From: Melieria omissa
Lineage: Eukaryota > Arthropoda > Insecta > Diptera > Ulidiidae
DNA: 64,000 nt
Reading direction: 5' to 3'
Assembly: GCA_963971225.1 (NCBI GenBank)
Contig: OZ020269.1
Span: 89,858,783 to 89,922,782, forward strand
Part shown: in pieces, positions 12,431 through 24,334 of the stretch
Position numbering within the stretch: position 1 is the first letter of the stretch
Layout: the number at the start of each line of letters is the position of its first letter
The notes under the pieces: generated by a model
Seen by the model: the letters and a program-made list of their open reading frames with translations, nothing else
Told to the model about the DNA's origin: nothing
The model's database searches: none
Position numbers and translations under genes: made by a program

Positions 12431-13175
12431 ACTTACTTAACTGGCCATAACAACCCGTGATCGGTTACGGCCTGCCGCAAAACTTCTCTTCAGGCGCCTC
12501 TGCTTTGCGCTCGCCTTCTCCAGTTGGTAACACCAAGAGATGACAGGGCCTCTTCAACTTGGTCCTTCCACCGGAGACACGGCCTCCCTCTTCGCCGCCG
12601 ACCTCCAACCATCGCATCGAACACCTTTTTCGCCGGAATTTCGTCGTCCATGCGGCAGACATGACCGAGCCAGCGTAGCCGCTGGATGTTTATTCGCGGT
12701 GGCACATCCACACCGTCGTCGTCGATTGGTGCCATCTAGACATTTTCACCACTGGGAACAACCCATCGTCACCTGCGAGCAGCTTGGTGTAGTGCTCCTT
12801 CCACAACCCCAGATCCCCGTTTTCATCTCTGCAAGAAGATGCCCCGGGCTTAAGCCTTCCGTGAGACGCTTAACTTTTTGGATGCATTTTCGGGCGTCAT
12901 TCCTGCACCTGCACTCCTCAATTTCCTCAGAAATCGATCAGCCTCAGACCGTTGTTCGTGGTAGTCGTATGGAGGCTGAACTGCCCGACTGTGGGAATAA
13001 ATATACCTTCTCGCCCGACCTTTGCATTGAAGTCCCGAGGACGATTTTAACGTCATGGGCCGGGCACCCGTCGTAGACGTCCTCGATTCTACATACAGAT
13101 ACTGCAAATCGTTCAGGCCCAGGCCGAGCGCGCGCTACCGTCTTGTTGCATTTTTTAAATGCCGAATGCACTTTC
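12430..13175 (-). pseudogene. RTE-like LINE with most of the reverse transcriptase deleted
   Basis: Read leftward from 13175, the conceptual protein starts with the apurinic-endonuclease piece YDGCPAHDVKIVLG (about 13085-13040). A frame change follows, then a KVGREG-type stretch and further linker with a NGDL...WKEHYTKLL-like region (about 12820-12780). At APIDDDGVDVPP (about 12735-12700) it jumps straight to RLRWLGHVCRMDDEIPAKK and GRRRRGRP near the LINE C-terminus (about 12680-12560). The palm domain with the catalytic YADD is absent, so the copy is an internal-deletion derivative. It also has frameshifts and stops. The endonuclease and tail style is that of RTE-type LINEs, often annotated as craniofacial-development-protein-2-like. 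The clade is my inference. Confidence 0.75.
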
Positions 13176-14085
13176 GCATATAATATTTAAATTGTATGAA
13201 AAATAAAATCAACAAAAAATATTTGCATTTCTTTTCTTTTCAAACTAGAAATTATTATCATTTTTTGTTTTCAAGATTACGGTATCTTTAAAGATATAGT
13301 CATTTAAACCTCTTAAATCGTTGTAAATTATCCGAACCCACCCAAAAGCATTCTGATGGTAACATTTTTTTGAATAACTTTCTTATATATTTTGACCTTC
13401 CGCACATCATTTTTTTTACTTATATTTAGTTTTTAATCAAAATCAGTATCCTCGGGCATTTAAGGGTCAAGATTTCTTCCTATATGTTAAATTCTAATAA
13501 TGGATTTTCCTCCTTTTAGGCAGTTTAACACGCATTAAATACTACTTTTTTAAATACCTTTTCATGAAAAGGCCTCAATTTATTCCCCATTACCCCTGCT
13601 TCTGAAATACAGCACTGAGCTAAGGGAGTGTCAAAACTCGGCTGTCACAACGTACATCACCTTTAATAATTGCATCATGATAAATTCGAATGTTGCGACA
13701 CAGCTTTCGCAAAGTGTTTGGACAGCAGTTGTTGAGCGTTCACTGAGAAGAGTCGCACTTTGTACACCAAACATATCCGATAGAGGCTTAGAAGACGAAA
13801 AAGAAAAGAAAAGAGAAGATTTAAGAAACAGCAATATTGGTCGTAAAATATTGAATGGAAATCGCAATATTTATTACAACATTTTGACAACATAAAATTT
13901 GTACAATAATTAATTATTCTACCAAAAAAAATTGGAGTTTTAGATTCAGATGCTTTCGGTCTGGAAATACAACGTTGCAATCTATAATTTAAATTTTTTA
14001 GTTCTGATTCAAAGAACTTGTAATATTTAAATAAAATTTTAAATTGTTCAATGCCAGCAGACAACAGACGAGTTAAGATAGTTAT
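13176..14085. other. Intergenic, no gene recognised
   Basis: AT-rich. A 129-codon open frame on the minus strand (13675-14064) has no recognisable motif and an atypical, Cys- and Tyr-rich composition. I see nothing else. Confidence 0.4.
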
Positions 14086-14089
14086 GTAT

Positions 14090-15955
14090 GTTGTCTAGTC
14101 GCTTGTTTTTTTCTCATCCATTTCATCCATCCATCCCTTCATCCATCTATCCATCCTTCTATCTGTTTTTTCCATTTGAATGTCCGTCCTTACGTCCGTT
14201 GTTATGTCTTTCTATCCGCCGTTATTTCTTTCCATCCATCCTGCCGTACAACCATCTATCTACCTGTCTGTCCATTTGTATTTCCGTCTGTCTTAACGCA
14301 TGTTTGTATGTCTTTCCATCCATTCCACCATCCATCCTTCTGTCGGTCGTTTTCATTTCTATGTCCGTCCTAACGTCCGTTGTTATGTCTTTGCATCCAT
14401 CGTCTTTTCGTCGTTATGTCGTTCCATCTATCGTTATGTGTTTCTATCTGTCCCACCGTCCATCCTTCTATCCATCCCTCTGTCCATTTGTATTTCCGTC
14501 AATCGTTATTTGTTTCCATCCGTCCTACTGTCTGTCCTTCTATCTATCCGTCTGTCCTTTTTGTAGCTGTCCACCGTCCACCCTTCTATCCATCCGTCTG
14601 TGTATTTGTATTTCCGTCCATCATTATGTCTTTCCCTCCGTCCTACCGTCCGTTCGCCCGTCTATATATCCGTCTGTGTTCTTATATGTCCATTCACCGT
14701 TATGTCTTTCCATCCATCGTTATGTGTTTCCATCTGTCCTACCAGCCACGCTTCTATCTATCCGTCTGTACTTTTGTATCTCCGTTTTTATGTCTGTCCA
14801 TCCGTCCTACCGTCCGTCCGTCTATCTATCCGTCTGTTTATTTGTATTTCCGTCCATCGTTATGTATTTCCATCTGTGCTGCTAGTCCGTTCGTATATTT
14901 ATCCCTCTGTGCTCTCGTATGTCCGTTCTTACGTCCGTCATTATTTCTTTCCATCCGTCGTTATGTCTTTCATCCGTCGTTATGTCTTTGCATCTGTCGT
15001 TATGTCTTTCAATCTTTCCTACCATCCATCCTTCCATGTAAACCAAATGGACAGTGTTTATCCATCCGTTCTTACGTCCATCGTTATGTCTGTTCTTTAG
15101 TATATCCGTTCTTACGTCTTGCCATCTGCCACTTGCATTTCCATCCGTCCTTACGTCCATCGTTATATCTTTTCATCCGTCCTACCGTGCTTCCATTTAT
15201 CTATCCGTATGTCTGTCTTTACGTGCATTGTTATATCTTTCCGTGCGTCGATTTGTCTTTACGTCGGGGATAGTACGGTTTCCGTGGCGCTGCCATTTGA
15301 TGATGTTTTTAGATAGATTGACCGAAAATAAATCGAAAATGACGAATACAATTTTTCGATATCTCGCTTCGTTTTCGAGATATCGAAACTGACTGTTGCC
15401 TAATGGGGTGGTGACTTTGAACCTCGATATCTCGAAAACGAAGCGAGGTATCGAAAAATTGTATTCATCATTTTCGATTTATTTTTGGTCGATCTATTTT
15501 AAGACACCCTCACATGGCGGCGCCACGGAAACCGTAGTCGTGCCTTTACATCCGTCGTTATGACTATCCATCCGCCGTTATTTCTTTCCATTTGTCGTTA
15601 TGGCTTTTCAAAAATCCAACTGTCCTTCCATACATCCTACATCCTTCTATCGATTTATCTGTCTTCGTTATGCCTTCATATTCGTCGTTAGTTTTTTCCA
15701 TCTATCCTATCGTCCGTCCTTCTATCTGGCCGTTCGTTCTTTTGTTTGTCCTTCTTATCACCATTGCCATCCGTATGCTTGTTCCTTCATCTGTCCTTAC
15801 ACCCATTCGTCCATTCGTAACATAGTGAGTCCTTCCATGCGACCTGTACTTATCCGTCTTACCGACCACCAATCCATTCGTCCTACTATCTTCACATCTA
15901 CCTCTCCTTTCTAAGTTCTGTTCATTCATCCCTACATCTATCCTTTCCTCCGTAT
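14090..15955 (+). repeat. Minisatellite based on CCATCCGTCGTTATGTCTTT-like units
   Basis: About 1.9 kb of pyrimidine-rich repeat made of CATC, CGTC and TGTC blocks. Loosely periodic phrases such as TATTTCCGTCCATCGTTATG recur near 14490, 14609 and 14849. All plus-strand frames stay open for long stretches and are rich in Pro, Ser, Ile and Cys, an artefact of the repeat. A hairpin MITE interrupts the array at 15273-15537. Confidence 0.9.
15273..15537. mobile_element. Hairpin MITE inserted in the minisatellite
   Basis: Two arms of about 112 bp are near-perfect inverted copies around a loop of about 37 bp. The left arm begins TACGGTTTCCGTGGCG and includes CGATATCTCGCTTCGTTTTC; the right arm carries the reverse complements. 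Minisatellite lies on both sides, so this is an insertion. There is no coding capacity and I recognise no family. Confidence 0.75.
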
Positions 15956-15959
15956 GTCC

Positions 15960-18185
15960 GTACGTTGTCCATTGGATTGGGGAAGAGGCGAGGGGACCTA
16001 CAGTTTAATGCTGACTGCGAACGACGGCTGGCAGTTTTTCTTTACACTTGGTGGATACAAAATTCAGGAAATGGTACAAATCGAGTTTGCCTGAGGGAGA
16101 AAATAAATCATAGTGTATGAAGGCCAATTCTGTATTGTGATTTCCATGTCCATTGTTAATATGCCAACCTGTCAATATCCTCATTGAGGGCAGATATCGG
16201 TGGCAGTATAGATTTGTTCTTCTCACTGTCAGAAAGTGCTTGTCTGCCATATCATCCGTTATTTCGTGTCCTTTCATTGATGCTTTAGATTTAGGGTTGG
16301 TTGGTTCCAGTGGCGATGTTCCGACATCCTATTAGCGCATTGGTGCCACTATTCCTGATATTCCCCGTAGATACTATTAGGTCTGTTGCTATGCTATCTT
16401 CTGGACTATATAGCTTCTATATCCAGTCCGAGAGGTTAACGAAAGCGAGTCGCGATTTAATGGTGCACTTCACTATCGCCTTGAAGTTCTGCCATGATGG
16501 CTTGCCTAGAATTTTCCATCTCCTTCTTGATAGAGCCCTAGATTTAGGGAGATAATGAATCTCTGCTGTTGTAGGTGTAAATCGTTGCAACATTTCTCTC
16601 ACACATTCGATTTCCTCACGGCTAACTCGTGCTTTGAAAACTAGGTCTAGGTAGGAGGTGGCTGCCCCAAGGCGGAGCCCACTTAGGCCATGAAAACCCA
16701 TTGTGATACCACATACAGCTCACTTACTGACTTGGTTATCAATGGTAATGGGCGACAATCCACCCAAATTCTACCCCAATCTACAACATAGATGGCTGGG
16801 GTAGTCGCGGCCTTAGTCCCTATGGTAATAAATTTATTTAAAAAATTTACAAAAAATAATTGCTGAAGTTTTTCAAATGCAAAATTGCTATGCGTTTGCA
16901 TAAAAATGTCACTTGTTTAGTTAAAAAGTTCAAATGTAAACATAAATAAATGGAATATTGTATAATTAAAAATCCATTAAACAACCCATGGAACAGGCAT
17001 TCGCAATGTCAATATTGTTTTATGCGCCGTTGTTGTTGTTGTTGTTGCAGGTTTTGTGCGGTTTCATTGTTGGAGCAGGCGGTCAGCTAATTTGCATAAA
17101 TTGTGTCAAACGAATTAATCAAATTTTGCTTTGTTTTGGTTGCTGTTTCGGTTTCTGTTCAGTTTTTTATGCGCCAACGCTGATTATGCAATACGCAGCT
17201 CAATGGCGGCGCTAAAATACCAGCACAGCACTAGCTGTAAACATAAAAACACACACACACACAAACTCGTAAAACTGGAAAACAAAAAAGGAAAACAGAA
17301 ATTCAACGGTGAGTGCTGCATGTTGCCAATTAATAAAAATAATCAGCATTTATGCGCAACGGCGCCAATAAAATCAAACACACACACACACACCTACAAA
17401 TATGCAATATAAACACTTTGTATGTGCGGATATGTGTGTGCGTGTGTGTTTGCGCGGCAGTCATGGCAAAAAGCCATAAATCCTTAAAATCCTTTGCGCT
17501 GTTGCACGCAGCACGTGTGACCGCTGTGGCGCGCGAAATTTCATTGTTTTTGTTTTTGTTTGGCTGTTGTTTGGCTTAGTTTTTGTTAGCTGCATTGTTA
17601 TTGTTGTTGTTGTTGTTGTTGTTGCTGTTTGTTATTATTGCTTTATCAGCAGTGGCAGCAAAAGCAGCCACGTCACTTGTGCGTAAATTTCAACAGCAAA
17701 AACAAAGTCAAAGTAAAAATAATCAACAAACAACACAAACGCCAGCGAGAGCTGAGCTGAACAAAATCCTGCCATGCTTTTGATGTTGCCTGTGTGTTTG
17801 TTGTTTTAGCGATTGTTTGTGCAATTGGCGGTGTGTGTGTGTGGTCCAAGCGTTGACTGCATCGAGGCGCTGATCAATGATCAGTCAATGCAATATTTTT
17901 TTCGTTTGCTGCTGAAAGTTTCTAATCGACGATGCACGTTTTCGACCAATGCGAGAATTGCAAGTTAAATCATACGAAAAAATATTTTTGATTAAATTTT
18001 GGTCCACTTACCAATTAAGTCTTTTTTGTTCCACATAATTGGAGGGATTTTTGAATGCCTCAATGAATGAATGAATAACTCAAATACTGGGAGTACAAAT
18101 TAGTTCGGCGCGTTTTTTAAAGTTGGTTCTGGCTGTTAAGAGGACAGTTTGAGAAGTCAATGATTTTTTTTATTTCCCGCGTAGT
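15960..18185. other. Intergenic, with a possible minus-strand LINE 3'-end fragment near 16.6-16.8 kb
   Basis: On the minus strand, 16720-16650 contains GGTATCACAATGGG followed by GGCCTAAGTGGG. This resembles the 3' end of the LINE at 28.6-28.7 kb (GGTATCACTATGGACC). Two flanking minus-strand open frames (16005-16277 and 16417-16701) have no domain I can name. From 17.0 kb onward the DNA is TTG-, CA- and CAA-rich, with a CA tract at 17249-17262 and TTG runs at 17597-17620. No gene is supported. Confidence 0.35.
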
Positions 18186-18192
18186 AATTTAA

Positions 18193-18699
18193 TCCTTTCG
18201 ACCTCGAAATGTGTCTTGATATTACTTTCTGGTATTTAAATCATGAAACACTTTCTTAAGAAGTGTACACACAACATTAGAAGTCGCCACGCCTCTTTGT
18301 TAGAGTTTTGGAGCTAGTTTACTTTTGAAAAATTTTACCTTAAAACGGGTTAAATAAATTTTACATAAATATTTTTTTAAATACAGAGAAATTATTAAAT
18401 AGTTATGGAAAAATACAAAATTATCAATTTTTAATTTTATTTAAGCATTATTAGAGAAACAGGGTTTGGATCACACGCGCCCAATTCGTAGACTTCAATT
18501 AGAACACAAACTTTCTTTGATGTCGCTGCAAATTATTAGAAATTATTTTAGGGATAACAGTAAAACTTTTGTAATTTACTTTGAATTCATTTCTAAAAAT
18601 ATCAATTTGTTGTTGCCTGCTTAAATTAAACCCATAAGCTTTTTTTATAAGATGTCAAATAGGTGAAGTTGCTCTCAGGCAACTTTGGGGTCGAAAGGG
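18193..18699 (+). mobile_element. piggyBac-type MITE, copy 1 (TTAA-flanked)
   Basis: This 507-bp element lies between TTAA (18189-18192) and TTAA (18700-18703). It has ends TCCTTTCGACCTCGAAA and TTTGGGGTCGAAAGGG. Three other copies in the window share its whole length, including internal phrases such as GTATTTAAATCATGA, AAGTCGCCACGCCTC and CGCGCCCAATTCGTAGACTT. The TTAA duplication and CCC(T)...GGG ends fit the piggyBac superfamily. No transposase is present. Confidence 0.85.
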
Positions 18700-18779
18700 T
18701 TAAATGCAATGTCTCGATAGGAAATATTTGTTGTAAACGAGCCTTAATTTTTTTTTGGTTTTGTTGCTATGACATCTGT

Positions 18780-19862
18780 CAAGTATATTTCGTGTACATC
18801 AAGTCATTGAACAATCAACATCATACGTTTTCATCGTGTTAAAAATTTCGAATTTTGTGATGATTTGCAGAAAGCATTAAATTTTTGTTTTTATTTGAAG
18901 AAAAGTGCTGCAGAGTCGCATCGAATGCTTGTCGAGGCATATGGTGATCATACTCTATCAAGAGCAACATGCAAAAGATGGTTTCAACGGTTCAGAAATA
19001 ATGATTTTGATGTAAGAAATTAAGAACGTGGACGACCACCAAAAAGTTTGAAGACGCCGAATTGCAAACGATGTTGGATAAAGATGACACTTTGAGTCAA
19101 AAGCAAATGACAGAAATGTTAAATGTTGCACAAGCAAAAATTTCTGCCCGTTTAAAAGCTATGGGAAAGATCCAAAAGTGTGGAAAATAGTGCCACACGA
19201 ATTAAATGAAAGGCAGATGGAAAAACACTTGTGAAACTTTGCTTCAAAGACAAGAAAGAAAATCAATTTTGCATCGAATTGTTACTGGCGATGAAAAATG
19301 GATCTATTTAAAGAATCCTAACTTGAAAAAATCATGGGTTAATCCGGGACAACCTTCAACATCATCAACAAACGGGATCGATTCGGCAAGAAGACAATGC
19401 TGTGTGTTTGGTGGGACCAGAGCAGCGTAGTGTATTACGAGTTGTTTAAAACCTGGCGAAACCGTTAATACTGATCGCTATCGACAACAAATGATCAATT
19501 TGAACCATGCATTGATCGAAAAACGACCAGAATGGGCCAGAAGACACGGCAAGGTAATTTTGCTCCATGACAATGCACCTGCACACTAAGCAAGACCGGT
19601 TCAGCATACAATCAAAGCACTTGGCTGGGAGCAGCTACACCACCCACCGTATTCACCAGACTTGGCTCCTTCCGACTACCATTTGTTTTCATCGATCGAA
19701 CATGCATTGGCTGAGCAGCACTTCGATTCCTACGAGGAAGTCGAAAATTGGGTGTCTGATTGGTTTGCTTCAAAAGACAAACAATTCTATTGGCGCGGTG
19801 TCCACAAACTGTCTGAAAGATGGACAAAATGTGTGGCTAGCAATGGCCAATACTTTGAATAA
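18780..19862 (+). pseudogene. Decayed mariner transposase
   Basis: Fragments in several frames follow the order of a complete mariner protein. First come LKKSAAESHRMLVEAYGDH and TCKRWFQRFRNNDFDVRN (helix-turn-helix region, about 18885-19020). LLQRQERKSILHRIVTGDEKW with the first catalytic Asp follows (about 19235-19303). HDNAPAH with the second Asp is at about 19567-19587. PPYSPDLAPSDYHLF is at about 19644-19690. The C-terminus ends NGQYFE at the stop near 19860. Multiple frameshifts and stops make it non-functional. The first half resembles the Mos1/mauritiana type of mariner. I could not place its terminal inverted repeats. Confidence 0.85.
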
Positions 19863-20154
19863 AATGTTTTTTACTTTACCATTAAAAGTAGTGTTTTATT
19901 TTCGCAAAAAAAAATCACTTCATACCGATATACCTGGTATTGGCTAGTGGTCTTTTTTTAATTTCAATTAAAGCATTTAATTACAATTGAGCAATTTTTA
20001 TTAAATATTCAATTTTTTTGTGAATTATAAATTTTGGTGGAAATTATATTTTTTAGAAATAAATGAACTTCAGTTTAGGGGGATTGTTTGAAATGCATCT
20101 GGCAACACTGATGCTTCATTTACTTTGTGTTTTACAGTCATTGAAAGCAGACAA

Positions 20155-20345
20155 CTTTATGAATTTCGACAAAAATGAAAAAAATGAATTTCGCGAGCTG
20201 ATAGACATAATTTTTTGCGTGAAAAAAACATCACCGAAAGCTAGGAAAGGCTTGAAAAATACTATGGGGAATCTGCACCATCAATTGCAATGATTTACCA
20301 AAATCAGTTGTGTTGAGCTTAAAGGAGAGTTTGTTTGGAAATAAA
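20155..20345 (+). pseudogene. N-terminal fragment of a second mariner lineage
   Basis: Reading across two frames gives NEKNEFRELI, then RHNFLREKNITES and EKYYGESAPSIA, followed by stops. This is the start of a mariner DNA-binding domain (consensus style: EFR-LIKH-FL-GKN...). It differs from the mariner just upstream and from the copies at 24.3 and 52.7 kb. The catalytic domain is missing. Confidence 0.6.
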
Positions 20346-20462
20346 ACGTTTTTTCGTCAAAAAAGATTTCTTTTATTCAAAGTGCGGAATTCAATAAAAA
20401 CTGAACTCGAAATGTGAATTAAATGAAAATGTGTTGAAAAGAAATAAGGTGGAGGAGGGAGC

Positions 20463-20468
20463 AAAAAA
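20463..20468 (-). terminator. RNA polymerase III T-run terminator of the 5S gene
   Basis: Six consecutive T on the minus strand, about 10 bases past the 3' end of the 5S coding region. This is the usual Pol III stop signal. Confidence 0.7.
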
Positions 20469-20478
20469 GTTTAGGCAA

Positions 20479-20598
20479 ATGCCAACAACACGCGGTGTTC
20501 CCAAGCGGTCCCCCATCCAAGTACTAACCGCGCCCGACGCTGCTTAATTTCGGTGATCGGACGAGAACCGATGTATTCAGCGTGGTATGGTCGTTGGC
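20479..20598 (-). rRNA. 5S ribosomal RNA gene, full length
   Basis: The minus strand reads GCCAACGACCATACCACGCT at the 5' end and finishes GTGTTGTTGGC plus two bases, giving the expected 120 nt. The internal control region is intact: AATTAAGCAGCGTCGGGCG (box A area) and GGATGGGGGACCGCTTGGGA (box C area). Compared with the insect 5S sequence as I remember it, I notice only isolated differences, mainly TTGGATGG where Drosophila has TTAGATGG and the last two bases. A T-run terminator follows. The molecule is a structural RNA of the large ribosomal subunit. Only one copy is present, in repeat-rich DNA, so it may be a dispersed copy outside the main 5S cluster. It could be active, because the promoter is internal. 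Confidence 0.93.
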
Positions 20599-20639
20599 GA
20601 ATACTCACTCGACTATTCACCTCCATATCATATCAGTAT

Positions 20640-23460
20640 ATTTCCGACCAAATGTATATATTTTGTTTTTGGGAATGTGCTCAACAAAATGTATGACATA
20701 TTTTTCCGAATCAGAAAAATTTCATAATTTGAAGATGATAAACTGTTAAAAATAAAAGGTTACGGGACGGAAGGCGAGAGGTTTCAGAGAGGTTAGACAT
20801 CTGTCAAAAATATTCATTTAATATATCCTCAAAATTAATAGAAAATCTCGTTTTTATTGTGTTGATTGTGTTCAACTTTTGCACGACTACGACATTAAAA
20901 ATATTATATTTCGTCATTCTTGCAAAAAATACACTTGAATTGCAATCGAAAACTGAAGCTTGTTGACATTTTTTTGATTTCATGTCATGTTTTGCTTTTT
21001 ATGATTATTTATTAATTTTTCATTTTTCAATTCCATAAATCCTTTTCTGTCCATACCGGCACAATTACAACTATTCCTCCACTGTGGGTTAACTTGGTAC
21101 GAATATGATTTGTCAAGCAGTTTTTTTCGATTTGAAAGGATTGAAGTACACATGCACTCAAAAGCTGTTGACAGACATGAAAAATATGTTTGCCTATGGC
21201 TTACTGCAATGGCACATTTTATTAAATTTACGCGACGTTTTTGTGTAAAGCAGACAAGGACGAGAGTATAAAAACCGCTTGTCAGCGGCAGTCGGCCAGT
21301 CGGTTCGATATCGATGTGCCAGAGCAATTGATGCGCTTACAAGTGTTCAACGTAATTAACTATCAAACACACGCCGGCTGCCACTTGAACAACAACAACA
21401 ACAAACACGCGCACACAAAAGACAACCACAAGCACCAACACAGACTCAGCCACAAGACACCCACACACAGTCAGAGGTATAAGAAAAAAAGCAAACACAG
21501 ACACAGCCACACACCAACGCAAGTTGAAGGACTGTGGGAGAAAAATTTAAGGTTTTGTGTTCATTCCGTTCGCCTAAAAAGCGCTTCAGAGCAAAAGCAC
21601 CTGTGAGCGTAATGAAAAAATACGAAATAAAGTAAAATAAAAATTTGTTTGTGAAGGACTTTGTTGGGTGATTTGGGCGAATGAGCAGTTGCGAAATGAA
21701 AAATTCAAAGAAAAATAGAAAAAAAAGTGGAGTGGAAAGTAGAGAAACAAAATGTAGAACCATGGCACAAATATGTGAAAAACAGCACAAAAACAACAAC
21801 AACAAGTACAGGTACTGTTATACGAAAGCTGGAGTTATAGCGAAATTACGAGGCGAGTCAGTGAGGGCAGACGAATAAAATGTGTTCCATTGCTGCAATT
21901 ATTCAAAAGTCAAGCAAACCAACAACGAAAAAAAATCACTGCTGCCAGCAGTAATTTTGTTGTTCTTGTTGTTGTTTTTGTTGCGGCAATTGTTTTTGCT
22001 GTATGTGACACTGTTGATGCGAGTATTAAATGTGTCAAAAGCACACACTGACACAAAGCAATGGCATACACACACACACAGAGGCACATAAACACGCTCA
22101 GACATTCGAATACACATGCAAAGCACACACACACATACATACAAATTTGCTGCCGGCACGTCTGCTGGTGTCAATTGACGGCAGCCATTGTTATCGAAAT
22201 GAAATGAAAATTTCTAATTTCGTTGCCAGCAACAGCGACAGCAGCACTTCCGGCAGCCAGCCGACTGTGCGCGTGTGGCGCAGCCGAATCGCCTGAAACG
22301 GGCGCACAACATGAAAAACAGCCTAGCAACAACAACAATAACAGCCATAACAACAAATAAACATCGGCTGAGCAACGTCAGCCAACGGTGCGACGTCTGT
22401 TCTCTGGCTGTGCCTGTGCCTGTTCACGGCCCCCCACCGCTCCGCGCCCATCGTCGAACTTTGCTTTTTGCGCTCAGCAAGGCTCGTCGCGTTGCCGCAT
22501 TTTCGTTTATTCTGCGTCTCGTGTGCGCAGTGCAGTTAATTACGCAGCTGTCAAATGCAAAGGGCGCTCTGGCAGCCGGCGACGACTAACCTCCCCGACC
22601 CCTCTGCCCCCACGTTCAATTGACTGGGTGCCACCACCCAATGAGCAGCGAGCGGCGTTCAAAAATCGCCGCAGTAGCATGCGTTTTCTTTTTGGTTTTT
22701 GTTGTTGTTGTATGTATGTATGTGTTGTGAAAATGTATTGAATTTTGGCGTAAAATTTTTCAATTTTCCTCATTTACTTATGTGGAAAATTATTGTAAAA
22801 ACAATTAAACAGAGGGCATGGAAGCCTATTAATTGTTGTTGCTGCTGCTGCTGTTGATTTTGCTGCCTGTTGTCTGTTGTTATTATTGTAAGTATAATTG
22901 TTTTGGCTTTGGTCATATTTTTTTTTCAATAAAAAATGTCAACAACAGACAGTAAGACGAGCCACAGCAGCAACAACGACAATAACACATTAAAACAACT
23001 ATACTAGTGAAAAGAAATGAAAGAAAAGCATACAAAGTATTACCAACAATAGACAAATTGGGACATAGAAAGCCTACAACAACAACAATAATAAAAAACA
23101 AAGTCTTAATTACTGTTGTAATTGTAATTAAATGTTGTAATTGTTTGTTTGATGCTTTGGTTTGGGTTGTAACGAGTTTAGATTCCACGAGTTGTCTTGT
23201 TACTTGTTATGTGTTGCTAACTTGTCTTATTAGCTGCGGCGCCAGTCAATTCAGAGTCCAAGCAACCGAACAACTGGTAGGTAGGTTAAATGATCGGCTT
23301 ATGAGCATCGGCAAATAGCTTATTCTGCTACCAAATGAAGGATTTTCCATGTACGAGAGCCACTTTGTGGCCCTAAAGGATCAGGCAATGCGCCTTGGTA
23401 GCGTCTTCTCTAAACCTGCGAGATAGCTCAGGAAGTGCGAAGAAAATGAATGAATTGATA
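20640..23460. other. Intergenic or regulatory DNA, CA- and CAA-rich, with one candidate promoter
   Basis: CA tracts lie near 22070 and 22125, TTG/CAA runs near 21390, 21960 and 22330, and a GC-richer block at 22380-22680. No open frame has a recognisable domain. A TATA promoter candidate at 21267 is listed separately. Confidence 0.45.
21267..21300 (+). promoter_or_regulatory. Candidate TATA/initiator core promoter of an unidentified transcript
   Basis: TATAAAA lies at 21267-21273. About 22-31 bases downstream are GCAGTCGG and CCAGTCGG, initiator-like sequences. The DNA after it is CAA- and CACA-rich, like many fly 5' untranslated regions, and a possible splice donor GTGAGC lies at 21603. No coding exon can be tied to it in this window. 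Confidence 0.4.
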
Positions 23461-23465
23461 TTTAA

Positions 23466-23988
23466 CCCTTTCGACCCCAAAGTTGCCGTAAAGCAACTTC
23501 ACTTATTTGTCATCTTATAGCAAAAGCTACGATTGATTTATTTATTGATTTATGAGTTTAATTTAAATAGGCAACAACAACAAGCTAATACTTTTAAAAG
23601 CGAAACCAATTTTACTGTTATCCCCAAAATAATTTTTAATAATTTGCAGCGATATCAGAGGAAGTTTGTGTTCTAATTGAAGTCTACGAATTGGGCGCGT
23701 TTGATCAAAACCCTGTTTCTTAAATAATGGTTAAATCAAATCAAAAAGTGATAATTTTGTATTTTTTGATAAATATTAAATAATTTTTCTACAGTTCAAA
23801 AATGTTGCTACAAAAGTTATATAACCCGTTTTAAGCTAAAATTTTTCAAAAGTAAACTAGCTCTAGAACTCTAACAACGAGGCGTGGCGACTTCAAATGT
23901 CGTGTGCACACTTCTTAGAAAAGTTGTTATTGATTTTAATACCAAAAAGTAATATCGAGACACAGGGTGAAATTCGGGGTCGAAAGGG
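23466..23988 (-). mobile_element. piggyBac-type MITE, copy 2 (reversed)
   Basis: This 523-bp element has TTAA at 23462-23465 and 23989-23992. The plus-strand ends are CCCTTTCGACCCCAAAG and TTCGGGGTCGAAAGGG, so the terminal inverted repeats are well preserved. The interior is the reverse complement of copy 1. Confidence 0.9.
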
Positions 23989-23992
23989 TTAA

Positions 23993-24332
23993 TAACACTG
24001 ATCAACAGCAAAATGACTTTTCTGGTTTTTAAATCAGTTCTAAGGTAATTAGAAACCGCTTCGACTCCGCAAACCGTTTCCAAAACTTAGTTTACGTTTT
24101 CGCAAAATATGGACGTGTCACTTATTGGATTTTCCCTGACTTTTTTCACGTTTGAGATTGTAATTTCTAAAACAATAAACCGGTTGACATGACTTTGTGG
24201 CTTTTTACAACACCTCACAGCTTCTTTTCCAATGTAATTTTTTTTATAAGTTTTACAATTCCGCGGTAATTGGGCCTCAAAGTCCGAAACTATGGAATTT
24301 CAAGGCGTTTTCTTTGATGTTGAAAAACTACA
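23993..24332. other. Short intergenic stretch
   Basis: Nothing recognised between the MITE and the mariner derivative. Confidence 0.4.
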
Positions 24333-24334
24333 TA

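Noticed and set aside
14088..15392. Long plus-strand open frames up to 297 codons
   Set aside because: They arise from a stop-poor pyrimidine-rich minisatellite and overlap in multiple frames with no recognisable domain.
16005..16701. Two minus-strand open frames as gene exons
   Set aside because: No recognisable motif. Nearby sequence resembles a LINE 3' end, so coding status is unsupported.
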